The notes under the pieces are model-generated. The model was not told the origin of the DNA, did not search any database, and saw nothing but the letters and a program-made list of their open reading frames with translations. This document shows positions 1 through 6,762 of a stretch of 6,972 nucleotides of DNA, in pieces. Every line of letters begins with the position of its first letter. The stretch's first letter is position 1. This DNA is from Trueperella sp. (GTDB lineage: Bacteria > Actinomycetota > Actinomycetes > Actinomycetales > Actinomycetaceae). The DNA lies in the NCBI GenBank assembly GCA_012727825.1, contig JAAYGH010000237.1, positions 1 to 6,972 of the forward strand, in the 5' to 3' direction. Position numbers and translations under genes: made by a program.

Positions 1-900
1 GTTGCCGGGGTTCTCCGGGGGTGGGCCGGGCTCATTGCTCGGCGGTGCGGGAGGCTCATTCGATGGCGGGTCCGGTTCAGGCTCAGGCTCAGGCTCAGGC
101 TCTGGCTCTGGCTCAGAATCTTCAGTTTCTGGCGTAGCTGCAACATCAACGGGTGGTTCGACATCAGCCGGCGATTCAGCACTCTGCACGGATTCGGCAC
201 TCTGCACGGATCCGGCACTCTGCACTGATTCAGCACTCTGGGCAGAAATGGTTTCGGCGACGGCAGCCAGCTCATCGTCCAGCTCGACGGTAGCCTCATC
301 AGCCCGATGCTCGGCATCCGGGTCAATAGTCTGGGCGATTCCCATGCGGGCATTCGCCGCCCCTAGAACCTCACGCGACCCGAAGTTTTCGGCAATCTCG
401 ACGAGCGGGCCATCGACGCCACGATGAATCACGATTCGGTAGGTTTCCACACCAACCCCGCGCAGGGCAGCCAGTGGCCGCTGAACATCCGTATCGGAGT
501 CGACCGAGAAGATGAACAGTCTCGGGCCATGCTTCGTCATTGGCGGGGAGGATTCCACAAAGTTTTCAAAGTCAGCCGAAAATGCCTCGTCCCCGCTCAC
601 ATACAGATCCGCGAGCTCACTCCGATTCAAATTGGCGTGTTGCCCGGCGCGGGTCAGGGCCGTCACGAATGTCTGGGCGGTCAGGTAGGCGATGACCTCG
701 ATCGTCACCACCTGCCCCGTCGGATCTAACGCCACCAGCGACTCGCCGGCGTCGCCGATCCAGCCCACGGGGAAGAGCGGTCGCTCGATCAACTCGAGGG
801 ACTGCGCACGCACGGCACTCAGCAAAGAATCATCGACATCGCCGGCCGACACGTGTGACGCGGCCACAAGCCGACCGTCACGCAACTCAAAAACTCCCAC
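1..900 (-). CDS. Hypothetical protein: degenerate PD-(D/E)XK nuclease-like domain plus repeat-rich disordered tail (C-terminus beyond window)
   Basis: The frame is open for 300 codons and leaves the window, so the C-terminus is missing. The GTG start at 900 is chosen because it is the first start codon after the preceding in-frame stop and has a GGAGAGGGAGAG Shine-Dalgarno just upstream. Residues about 40-100 look like the core of Mrr/DUF91-type PD-(D/E)XK nucleases: ESLVALDPTGQVVTIEV (53-69), then a helix and NRSELADLY (92-100). RLFIFSVD (127-134) and the strand/helix pattern to about residue 175 resemble the second half of such proteins. By this alignment the usual Asp is Ser54 and the usual Lys is Ile70, leaving only Glu68, so nuclease activity is doubtful. 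From about residue 200 the chain turns acidic and low-complexity: four QSAESV-type repeats (221-244), seven Glu-Pro pairs (263-276), then Pro-rich NEP segments. No signal peptide or membrane segment is visible, so it is probably cytoplasmic. The gene is well supported; the family assignment is recalled from pattern only and its role is unknown. Confidence 0.8.
   Translation of the reverse strand, partial: MGVFELRDGRLVAASHVSAGDVDDSLLSAVRAQSLELIERPLFPVGWIGDAGESLVALDPTGQVVTIEVIAYLTAQTFVTALTRAGQHANLNRSELADLYVSGDEAFSADFENFVESSPPMTKHGPRLFIFSVDSDTDVQRPLAALRGVGVETYRIVIHRGVDGPLVEIAENFGSREVLGAANARMGIAQTIDPDAEHRADEATVELDDELAAVAETISAQSAESVQSAGSVQSAESVQSAESPADVEPPVDVAATPETEDSEPEPEPEPEPEPEPDPPSNEPPAPPSNEPGPPPENPGN
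74..115. repeat. Seven tandem 6-bp units (GGYTCW) encoding a Glu-Pro run
   Basis: Seven consecutive hexamers of the form GGCTCA/GGCTCT/GGTTCA on the plus strand read as alternating Glu-Pro on the minus strand within the partial gene. Copy-number change would keep the reading frame. Confidence 0.9.
179..232. repeat. Three full 18-bp tandem repeats, with partial copies at both ends
   Basis: The plus-strand unit GCACTCTGCACGGATTCG is followed by two more copies with one and three changes. Partial copies flank them (about 170-178 and 233-240). On the minus strand they encode the hexapeptide series QSAESV, QSAGSV, QSAESV, QSAESP. Units are in frame, so copy-number change would lengthen or shorten the linker without a frameshift. 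Confidence 0.9.
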
Positions 901-1014
901 GCGCTCTCCCTCTCCGTTATCTAGATTACCTGACGTTGGCCCGGCCGGCTCGTCCGCGCTTGCCCCTAAGGCATGAGGTTGAGCATTTCGTTTACCTGTC
1001 CCCGTTCGAGGGGC
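901..1014. other. Intergenic gap between the dehydrogenase and the nuclease-like gene
   Basis: This 114-bp gap holds the Shine-Dalgarno of the downstream gene and a weak inverted repeat (CCCC/GGGG arms around a 6-nt loop, near 999-1012). No T-run follows on the minus strand, so there is no convincing intrinsic terminator, and no clear -35/-10 pair was found. Readthrough from the upstream operon is possible but not shown. Confidence 0.4.
904..915 (-). promoter_or_regulatory. Ribosome binding site for the GTG start at 900
   Basis: On the minus strand GGAGAGGGAGAG lies just before the GTG, with the GAGGG core 7 nt from it. No ATG, GTG or TTG occurs in this frame between the upstream in-frame stop (about 1018-1020) and this GTG, so the site decides the start. 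Confidence 0.65.
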
Positions 1015-3969
1015 CTAGGCCGTGGTTCGCCTGCGTGTCGCGCGGCCATCGCGCAGGAGTTCGGCCAGATGCACACCTTGGTCGCCCGCGAGCTGCTCGG
1101 CTTGGGTACGGCACGAGAATCCGTCGGCCAAGTAAACGGCGTCTGGCGAGGCATTCGTCAGGGTCGGTAGGAGGTTGTTTTCCGCCACCTTTACCGAGAT
1201 GTCGTAGTGCCCCTGCTCCATCCCGAAGTTGCCGGCAAGTCCGCAGCAGCCCGACAACGTGGTCAGCTTCGCGCCCGCCGCCGTCAGCAGGTCAGCATCA
1301 GCATCCCAACCCATGACCGAGTAGTGATGGCAGTGCGGCTGCGCCACAATCTCCACGCCCGTCAGGTCCGGTGCCTCCCACTGCTCGCCCGGCCCGATCG
1401 GATCCGGCGAGCTGAGGAGCTCGGCAAGCGTGAATGTCATATCGGCGACGACGCCCGTGCGCTGATCACCGGGCAACAAGTCACGTATATCCTCGCGCAG
1501 CACCGCGGTACACGATGGTTCCACGCCCACAATCGGAATACCCGAGGCGGCAAATGGTGCCAGCACGCTCAGCAGGTTCGTCAGTTCTTTCTTCGCATGC
1601 GCGAGCTGGCCGGTGGTAATCCAGGACAGCCCGCAACACGCATCCTCCGGCGGAATGAGCACCGTGTAGCCGGCGTCCTGCAGGACCGCGACCATCGCCT
1701 GCGCGCCGACCGTATCGAGGGTTTCCGAGAACGAATCAGCCCACAGCATCACGTACTTCTCCGCGTCTTCCCCAGTTCCAGGGCGAACCGTCCCCGGGTC
1801 GACGACGACGCGTCCTTCCGCATTCGGGCGAAGCGTTGCTTTGGCCTTCTGGGCGGCATCCTTGTGGGAAGCTGCAATGCGCGAGAAGCGCTGGGTGGCA
1901 AAGCCTGGCATCTCGCGGCGAGCATCAATGCCCAACGCCGAGAACGCAAGCTTGCGAATCGGGCCAATCTTCAGCACCGCATTCGCAATCGCCGCAACGG
2001 GTGGCAGCCACGTGACGAGGCGGCCAAGGATCGGCAGGTTGCCCAGCACGTAGTGGGTGCGTGGGCGGAGCTTGCCCTTGTATCCGCGGTAGAGCGCCTC
2101 AGATTTGTATTTGGCGAGGTTGACGCCGGTGGGGCAGTCGCGGCCGCACGCCTTGCAGGCGAGGCACAGATCGAGCGCTTCGACCACTGCCTTGTCCGCA
2201 AAATCTTCGACGAGTGTTCCGTTGGTGATCTCTTGGAGCACCCGCGCGCGCCCGCGTGTCACGTCCTTTTCGTCTTTGGTCGCAAGATAAGAGGGGCACA
2301 TGAAGAACCCTGCCGCGGTGCGATCGGCGCGGCAGTTACCCACGCCGGTGCAGCGATGCACGGCCCGCGTGAAATCGCCCTCGTCTTCACCGAAGTGGAA
2401 TCCACCCGCGTAGGCGGTGGGCGCCGCGGCCGGGCGCCGCAAATCAACATCGAGCGGCTCGGGATCCACGAGGATGCCGGGGTTTAGCACGGCGCCGGGA
2501 TCGAACAGGTTTTTCACGGCAGCGAAGAGGCCCATCACCGTGGGCGGATACATGCGATCGAGCATCTCCGAACGAGCACGCCCATCGCCGTGTTCGCCGG
2601 ACATCGACCCCCCGTAGCTCACCGCAATATCGGTGGCTTCTTCCATGAACGTGCGCATGATTGGCACGCCGGATTCCGCGTCGATCGGGAAGTCGATACG
2701 CACGTGAACGCAGCCATCACCGAAGTGACCGTACATGAGGCCATTCAACCCGTGGCGATCCATCAGCCCACGCAGGTCGCGCAAGTAATCGCCCAGCTTT
2801 TCTGGTGGCACGGCCGAGTCCTCCCAGCCTGGCCATGCGGGAGTGCCCGCCGGGGTACGCCCACCCAGTCCCGCACCGTCAGCACGGATGCGCCACAGTT
2901 CGGTGGCCTCCGGCCCGGGCGGGCGGACCATGACGGCGTCGGTCCCGGCGTCGCGAGTAATTGCCTCCACGCGTTCGCCCACCACCGAAATGTCTTCGCC
3001 TTCTTGGGCGCCCACCTCAATGAACAGCCATCCGCCACCCGGTGGGAGCTCCGGCACGGTACCCTTCGACCGCCGTACCACGTCCACCAATTCGGCGTCG
3101 ATGCCTTCGACAGCCAACGGCGCATGTTCAAGAAGCGCCGGCACAGCGTCGGCTGCCGCCGGCATGTCCGGATAACCCAGCACGATCAGCGTGGGGGCCT
3201 GTGCCTGTGGAACCAGCCGCAACGTCGCTTCGGTGATCACCACGAGCGTGCCCTCCGAACCGACGAGCATCTTGGCCAGATCGCGCCCGTGTTCGGGCAG
3301 CAGGTGCTCCATCGAATACCCCGACACCTGGCGGGAAAACCGCCCAAAATTGGTGCGCACCTCCGCCAGATGACGATCTACCAGATCCTCGAGGCCCGGC
3401 ACCGCGTCCAGTGCACCGTCGCCGGCGCCCGCCGTGAAGGCCCGCCCGTGCCCATCGAGGCACTCGAGTTCCACAACGTTGTCTGCGGTTCGCCCCCACG
3501 CCACCGCATGCGGACCACACGCGTTATTACCGATCATTCCGCCAAAAGTCGCGCGGTTCATCGTCGACGGATCCGGCCCGAACCGCAAGCCGAACTTTCC
3601 GGCTTCCCGCTGGAGATCGCTCATGATCACACCCGGCTGGACGCGCGCTGTGCGCGCCTGCGGATCGATGTCGAGGATCTTATTCATATACCGCGAGAAG
3701 TCGAGTACGACGCCCGTGCCGATAGAGTTTCCGGCCACCGAGGTGCCGCCACCTCGTGACGTAAATGGCACCCCCTGCTCGCGGCAGATCTCCAAAACGG
3801 CGGCAACGTCGTCGTTATCCTTTGGGAAAACGACTATTTTAGGCGGGACCCGATAGTTAGATGCGTCAGTCGAATACTCGGCGCGGGCGCGGACGGAATC
3901 GTCCACCTCCCCGGAAATTCGGGCCTTGATCTGTTCGGCAAACGTTGCCACGTGAACATGTGCAGTCAT
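1015..3969 (-). CDS. FAD- and Fe-S-binding D-2-hydroxyacid dehydrogenase (YdiJ / D-2-hydroxyglutarate dehydrogenase-like)
   Basis: This 984-residue protein fuses a GlcD-type flavin domain to a GlpC/GlcF-type iron-sulfur domain, as in E. coli YdiJ (about 1018 residues). Such enzymes oxidise D-2-hydroxyacids (D-2-hydroxyglutarate or D-lactate) to 2-oxoacids and pass electrons to a carrier. The FAD-binding region includes SRGGGTSVAG (71-80) and GNNACGPHAVAWGR (147-160). The flavin C-terminal domain has GHFGDGCVH (414-422) and SGEHGDG (457-463), whose His residues match metal/substrate ligands of the family. Iron-sulfur cysteines are C540, C546 and C558 (MCPSY), then C602, C605, C608 and C612 (CLACKACGRDCP). 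Two CCG modules follow: CCG 778-780 with C820, and HCHH 879-882 with CCG 908-910. The ATG at 3969 has a strong AAGGAGGAGA site. The gene starts 30 bp after the feoC-like stop, so it probably belongs to the feo transcript. No membrane segment or signal peptide is obvious; peripheral membrane association is possible. The substrate cannot be fixed from sequence. Confidence 0.93.
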   Translation of the reverse strand: MTAHVHVATFAEQIKARISGEVDDSVRARAEYSTDASNYRVPPKIVVFPKDNDDVAAVLEICREQGVPFTSRGGGTSVAGNSIGTGVVLDFSRYMNKILDIDPQARTARVQPGVIMSDLQREAGKFGLRFGPDPSTMNRATFGGMIGNNACGPHAVAWGRTADNVVELECLDGHGRAFTAGAGDGALDAVPGLEDLVDRHLAEVRTNFGRFSRQVSGYSMEHLLPEHGRDLAKMLVGSEGTLVVITEATLRLVPQAQAPTLIVLGYPDMPAAADAVPALLEHAPLAVEGIDAELVDVVRRSKGTVPELPPGGGWLFIEVGAQEGEDISVVGERVEAITRDAGTDAVMVRPPGPEATELWRIRADGAGLGGRTPAGTPAWPGWEDSAVPPEKLGDYLRDLRGLMDRHGLNGLMYGHFGDGCVHVRIDFPIDAESGVPIMRTFMEEATDIAVSYGGSMSGEHGDGRARSEMLDRMYPPTVMGLFAAVKNLFDPGAVLNPGILVDPEPLDVDLRRPAAAPTAYAGGFHFGEDEGDFTRAVHRCTGVGNCRADRTAAGFFMCPSYLATKDEKDVTRGRARVLQEITNGTLVEDFADKAVVEALDLCLACKACGRDCPTGVNLAKYKSEALYRGYKGKLRPRTHYVLGNLPILGRLVTWLPPVAAIANAVLKIGPIRKLAFSALGIDARREMPGFATQRFSRIAASHKDAAQKAKATLRPNAEGRVVVDPGTVRPGTGEDAEKYVMLWADSFSETLDTVGAQAMVAVLQDAGYTVLIPPEDACCGLSWITTGQLAHAKKELTNLLSVLAPFAASGIPIVGVEPSCTAVLREDIRDLLPGDQRTGVVADMTFTLAELLSSPDPIGPGEQWEAPDLTGVEIVAQPHCHHYSVMGWDADADLLTAAGAKLTTLSGCCGLAGNFGMEQGHYDISVKVAENNLLPTLTNASPDAVYLADGFSCRTQAEQLAGDQGVHLAELLRDGRATRRRTTA

Positions 3970-3970
3970 G

Positions 3971-3980
3971 TCTCCTCCTT
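3971..3980 (-). promoter_or_regulatory. Strong Shine-Dalgarno for the FAD/Fe-S dehydrogenase
   Basis: AAGGAGGAGA on the minus strand, with AGGAGG ending 4 nt before the ATG at 3969. It is the strongest ribosome binding site in the window, suggesting translation independent of the upstream feo genes even if the mRNA is shared. Confidence 0.8.
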
Positions 3981-3999
3981 GAGCATGCCCGCGGCTGTC

Positions 4000-4266
4000 C
4001 TAGCGGGCGAAAGCGCATCCTGCACAACTGATCTTAGCCGCTTCCAACTGGGCTCCACCGGGACTGCACGCTCCGTGGTCGGAGCTGCACAGCGAGGTTG
4101 CCGATCCGAGCATGCCAAGACGCTCGAAGTGGTTGAGGATTGTCTTAACGAAGACTTCGGACGTGCCAGTTCGTCTGGCGACGGCGGGCACCGTTGCACC
4201 CGCGCGAATCTCGGCAAGCACACGCTCGGTTGCGCCCAGGGGCACGGTGGTCACCGCCGCGCTCAC
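4000..4266 (-). CDS. feoC: FeoC-like winged-helix protein with cysteine-rich tail
   Basis: This 88-residue protein is the third member of the Feo cluster. Residues about 12-55 (ATERVLAEIRAG... VFVKTILNHFERLGML) form a small winged-helix unit: a first helix, a VPAVARRTGTS turn and a recognition-like helix. The tail carries C60, C67, C81 and C84 (C-x6-C-x13-C-x2-C). FeoC proteins of enterobacteria have a similar winged helix and a cysteine cluster that binds an oxygen-sensitive [4Fe-4S]; whether this tail binds iron is inference. FeoC may stabilise or regulate FeoB, or act as a transcription factor; neither is proven for this group. The GTG start at 4266 is chosen because it overlaps the feoB stop as GTGA, with a GGAAAG site upstream. 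An in-frame start at 4395 would add 43 Arg-rich residues wholly inside feoB and is less likely. The dehydrogenase gene follows after 30 bp. Confidence 0.8.
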   Translation of the reverse strand: MSAAVTTVPLGATERVLAEIRAGATVPAVARRTGTSEVFVKTILNHFERLGMLGSATSLCSSDHGACSPGGAQLEAAKISCAGCAFAR

Positions 4267-6479
4267 AGGAACAGCTTTCCGATTTGGAAGATTCCTACGG
4301 CCAATGCCCATGCCACCGCGAGTTGAACGACGACGGCGATCGTGGTCTTTCGCCCGCCGATCAGTCTCGCCTGCTCGGCCACGGTGGCCATGCACGGAGT
4401 GTAAGCAAGGACGAAAACGAGGAAGGCGATGGCAGCCAGACCTTGGTAGCCCTCACCTGCAGTTTCGGTGAAAGTGCTGGTGAGGAGTTCGGGGAGCGCG
4501 CCAAGATCGTCGCCATTATCCTCGGCATCGCCTGCTGCGGCCGCGTCCATGTTATAGGAGGTGACGATGGATGAGACCACGGTTTCTTTGGCAACGAAGC
4601 CGGTCATGAGGGCGCCGGTCATGTGCCAGTCGCCGAATCCGGCAGGCTCGAAGATCGGTTCGAGGATTTTGGCGGTTTGGCCGTAGGCGGAGTCTTCCAT
4701 CGTGAGATCTGGGTCGGCAAAGGACTTCCCCGCGCCTCCGCTGCCTGCCGGGATAGCACCCAGAAGCCACACGACCATCGACATCACCACGATAATCTTG
4801 CCCGCGCCCTTGATGAAGATCCACGAGCGCTGCACTGCGTGCCGCACGAGCACGAGAATCCGGGGCACCTGGTAGGCGGGCAGGATCAACATCAGCGGAG
4901 CTTCGGCGTCGTGTTTGGTGATGAACTGTTTGAGCACCCAAGCACCCAAGACGACGAGCACAATCGAGCCCACATACATGCCGAACACGACCGTGCCGGC
5001 CGAGTCCGGGAAGAAGATTTTTGCAATCATCAAGTAGATCGTCAATCGCGCCGCGCACGACGTATATGGCGTAATGAGCACGGTGACGAGTCGTTGCGCC
5101 TCGGATGGCAGTGTGCGGACCGCGGCTAGCGAGGGAAGATTACAGCCAAATCCCATGATCAGCGGGAGCACAACTCGGCCATCAAGCCCGATCCGGCGCA
5201 TCAGCCGATCAGCGAGGAATGCTGCCCGAGCCATGTAGCCGGAGTCTTCAAGGATCGACAGCGCGGCGAAAATCGTAAACATGAGGGGCACGAACGAGGC
5301 GACGACCCCCAGGCCCGTCGCGAGCCCGTTGACGAGGAGCGAGTCCAACCAGGTACCGGAGAGGTTCACAGCAGAAAGGAGCCAGCCGAGGCCGTTTGCC
5401 AGCGAGAACGCGCCCGCATCCGTGTTCGTGAAAAGGGCATCGAAGAGGTCCTGGACCGGGCCGACCCACTCCCCTGCCAACTTGAACAGCATCCACATGA
5501 GGGCGAAAAAGACGAGCGGGCCCGCAAACGGATTGAGAAGAACTTGATCCACACGGTCTGAACGTGAGAGGCGCGAATCGGCCTGATGCACGTTTTCAGT
5601 GATGGCGGATTCCACGCGGTCAACCCACGAGAAAAGCGTTGCCGCTCGTTGGAGTTCGGCGGCAGATTGCGGGTCGTGGTCGACACCGGGATCTACCTCG
5701 CTGGTCCGACCGCGGATATCGACCGGAACAGGACCGGCGGGAATATCGCTAGCTGCGAGGACGTCGTGCCCGCAATTATTCCCGCACCGGCACGCGGTCT
5801 GGGCGAGAAGATCGCGGGGATCGACATGGGTCATCCGACAGTCGGCTACCCGGGCGCCAGTGGCGTATTCGCTATAGCCGGGGGCTGTTGGATCGGGAGC
5901 AATTCCCTTGACCCGCTTCGGCTCACGGATCGCCTGTTCGATGAAGCGGTCAAGTTGCGGGTAGTCCGCGGGTTTGCGCGGGTCAAAGACGAGGACTGGA
6001 ATACCGATTTCGCGAGAGATCGCGGAGGGGTTGATCGTGATGCCGTTATCCGCGGCGACGTCGGCCATCGAGATGACTGCAGCGAGCGGGTAGCCAGTTT
6101 GGGCCAGTTGGGCGAGGAGGTAGAGGGAACGGGTGAGGGCGCCGCCGTCGAGGATCGCGAGGACGAGGTCGATGTGACCGCCGGTCACCGGAGTGGTGGT
6201 CGTCGATGCCAGCGTGTCCGCCACGGCCTTTTCGTCCGGACTGTTGGGCACAAGTGAGTAGGTACCGGGCAGGTCGAGGATCGTAGCGCCAACATTCTTC
6301 CAGGTGCCGACTTGAACTTCGACGGTTGTGCCGGGTGCGTTTCTGACGGCCTGGCGGGCGCCGGTCACGCCGTTGAAAAGTGTAGATTTTCCGACGTTTG
6401 GATTGCCGAGGAGGGCGATCGTGGCGCCCTCGCAGGGTCGTTTCGTCCGATGTGCATTCGTTGCGGGCTGGGTGGTCAT
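4263..6479 (-). CDS. feoB: Ferrous iron transport protein B (FeoB), G-protein-coupled Fe(II) permease
   Basis: FeoB imports Fe(II) across the cytoplasmic membrane with an N-terminal nucleotide-binding domain. The 738 residues fit the family. The G domain shows G1 GNPNVGKS (25-32), G2 around T51-T52 and G3 DLPGTYSL (69-76). The G4 position reads SMAD (137-140) where the usual motif is NMxD, and the G5 region (about 165-172) is not canonical. A long linker (about 190-310) holds C214, C230, C232 and C236, including CRCGNNCGH. The permease starts near residue 315, with hydrophobic segments at roughly 320-338, 382-408, 436-454, 464-490, 494-517, 558-577, 621-640, 679-700 and 711-734. Conserved transport motifs are GFGCNLPS (443-450), SCAARL (474-479), GFVAKETVVSS (627-637) and YTPCMAT (693-699). 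The start overlaps the feoA stop as ATGA, and the stop overlaps the feoC-like GTG, so the three genes are probably translationally coupled. Both nucleotide-binding and permease halves look intact. Confidence 0.97.
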   Translation of the reverse strand: MTTQPATNAHRTKRPCEGATIALLGNPNVGKSTLFNGVTGARQAVRNAPGTTVEVQVGTWKNVGATILDLPGTYSLVPNSPDEKAVADTLASTTTTPVTGGHIDLVLAILDGGALTRSLYLLAQLAQTGYPLAAVISMADVAADNGITINPSAISREIGIPVLVFDPRKPADYPQLDRFIEQAIREPKRVKGIAPDPTAPGYSEYATGARVADCRMTHVDPRDLLAQTACRCGNNCGHDVLAASDIPAGPVPVDIRGRTSEVDPGVDHDPQSAAELQRAATLFSWVDRVESAITENVHQADSRLSRSDRVDQVLLNPFAGPLVFFALMWMLFKLAGEWVGPVQDLFDALFTNTDAGAFSLANGLGWLLSAVNLSGTWLDSLLVNGLATGLGVVASFVPLMFTIFAALSILEDSGYMARAAFLADRLMRRIGLDGRVVLPLIMGFGCNLPSLAAVRTLPSEAQRLVTVLITPYTSCAARLTIYLMIAKIFFPDSAGTVVFGMYVGSIVLVVLGAWVLKQFITKHDAEAPLMLILPAYQVPRILVLVRHAVQRSWIFIKGAGKIIVVMSMVVWLLGAIPAGSGGAGKSFADPDLTMEDSAYGQTAKILEPIFEPAGFGDWHMTGALMTGFVAKETVVSSIVTSYNMDAAAAGDAEDNGDDLGALPELLTSTFTETAGEGYQGLAAIAFLVFVLAYTPCMATVAEQARLIGGRKTTIAVVVQLAVAWALAVGIFQIGKLFL

Positions 6480-6703
6480 GCCGTCACCGGCTCCGCGAGA
6501 ATCTTCTTGGCTGAGCGGTGGTCAATGGCCACGCGCGAGCCGGCAATGTTGAGGACCAGACCGCCGAAGCCTGCGTGCTGAATGATTGTGGCCTCCGTGC
6601 CAACTCGTAGACCGATCTCTTGCATGCGTAGAAGATTGCGCTGCGGGAGTTCGATTTTCGTAAGGCGAAGCGCCACGCGAGTAGGACACTCTGCGAGCCT
6701 CAT
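6476..6703 (-). CDS. feoA: Ferrous iron transport protein A (FeoA), SH3-like
   Basis: This 75-residue cytoplasmic protein has the usual FeoA length and fold pattern: a helix with LLRMQEIGL (24-32), then VGTEATIIQHAGFGGLVLNI (34-53) and GSRVAIDHRSAKKILAEP (55-72), as in the SH3-like beta-barrel of FeoA and of DtxR C-terminal domains. It is thought to bind FeoB and modulate iron uptake. The ATG at 6703 is chosen because GGAGGG lies 3 nt upstream and the length matches the family. An in-frame TTG at 6727 would add eight residues but has no ribosome binding site. It is the first gene of the operon, 38 bp downstream of a DtxR/IdeR-like operator, and its TGA overlaps the feoB ATG by 4 nt. C6 is the only cysteine. 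Confidence 0.95.
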   Translation of the reverse strand: MRLAECPTRVALRLTKIELPQRNLLRMQEIGLRVGTEATIIQHAGFGGLVLNIAGSRVAIDHRSAKKILAEPVTA

Positions 6704-6706
6704 AAA

Positions 6707-6714
6707 CCCTCCAA
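6707..6714 (-). promoter_or_regulatory. Ribosome binding site of feoA
   Basis: TTGGAGGG on the minus strand, just before TTTATG. The spacing is short (3 nt after GGAGGG) but the match is strong; it favours the ATG at 6703 over the TTG at 6727. Confidence 0.65.
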
Positions 6715-6741
6715 GGACTGTGAACAAATGGCTGGAATACT

Positions 6742-6762
6742 GGTAAGGCTACCCTTACCTCA
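6742..6762. promoter_or_regulatory. Putative DtxR/IdeR-family iron-responsive operator of the feo operon
   Basis: The plus strand reads GGTAAGG, a CTAC spacer, then CCTTACC: perfect 7-bp arms (6742-6759). Aligned by eye to the 19-bp DtxR/IdeR consensus TTAGGTTAGGCTAACCTAA, bases 6744-6762 match at about 13 of 19 positions. Iron-loaded DtxR/IdeR represses iron uptake genes in actinobacteria, so repression of feoABC under iron repletion is the natural reading. The site lies about 40 bp before the feoA ATG, where it could overlap the promoter or transcription start. No convincing -35/-10 pair was found, so the exact promoter is not called. Confidence 0.7.

Noticed and set aside
61..120. TonB-like Pro/Glu spacer, suggested by nearby iron genes
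   Set aside because: There is no N-terminal membrane anchor, the N-terminal half looks like a soluble globular domain, and the host appears to lack a Gram-negative outer membrane.
170..240. Possible CRISPR-like repeats
   Set aside because: The 18-bp units are directly adjacent with no spacers and encode a protein repeat in frame.
2..427. Plus-strand Ser/Gly-rich open frame
   Set aside because: It is the antisense reading of the Glu-Pro and QSAESV repeats; the minus-strand frame continues unbroken to a good ribosome binding site.
1207..3759. Long plus-strand open frames (about 426 and 389 codons)
   Set aside because: They lie antisense to the dehydrogenase, whose minus-strand protein shows clear family motifs throughout; their translations are low-quality Arg/His-rich sequence with no motif.
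4267..4395. Longer feoC-like start inside feoB (131 residues)
   Set aside because: The extension is Arg-rich shadow sequence of feoB; the GTG at 4266 gives the typical FeoC size and a GTGA overlap.
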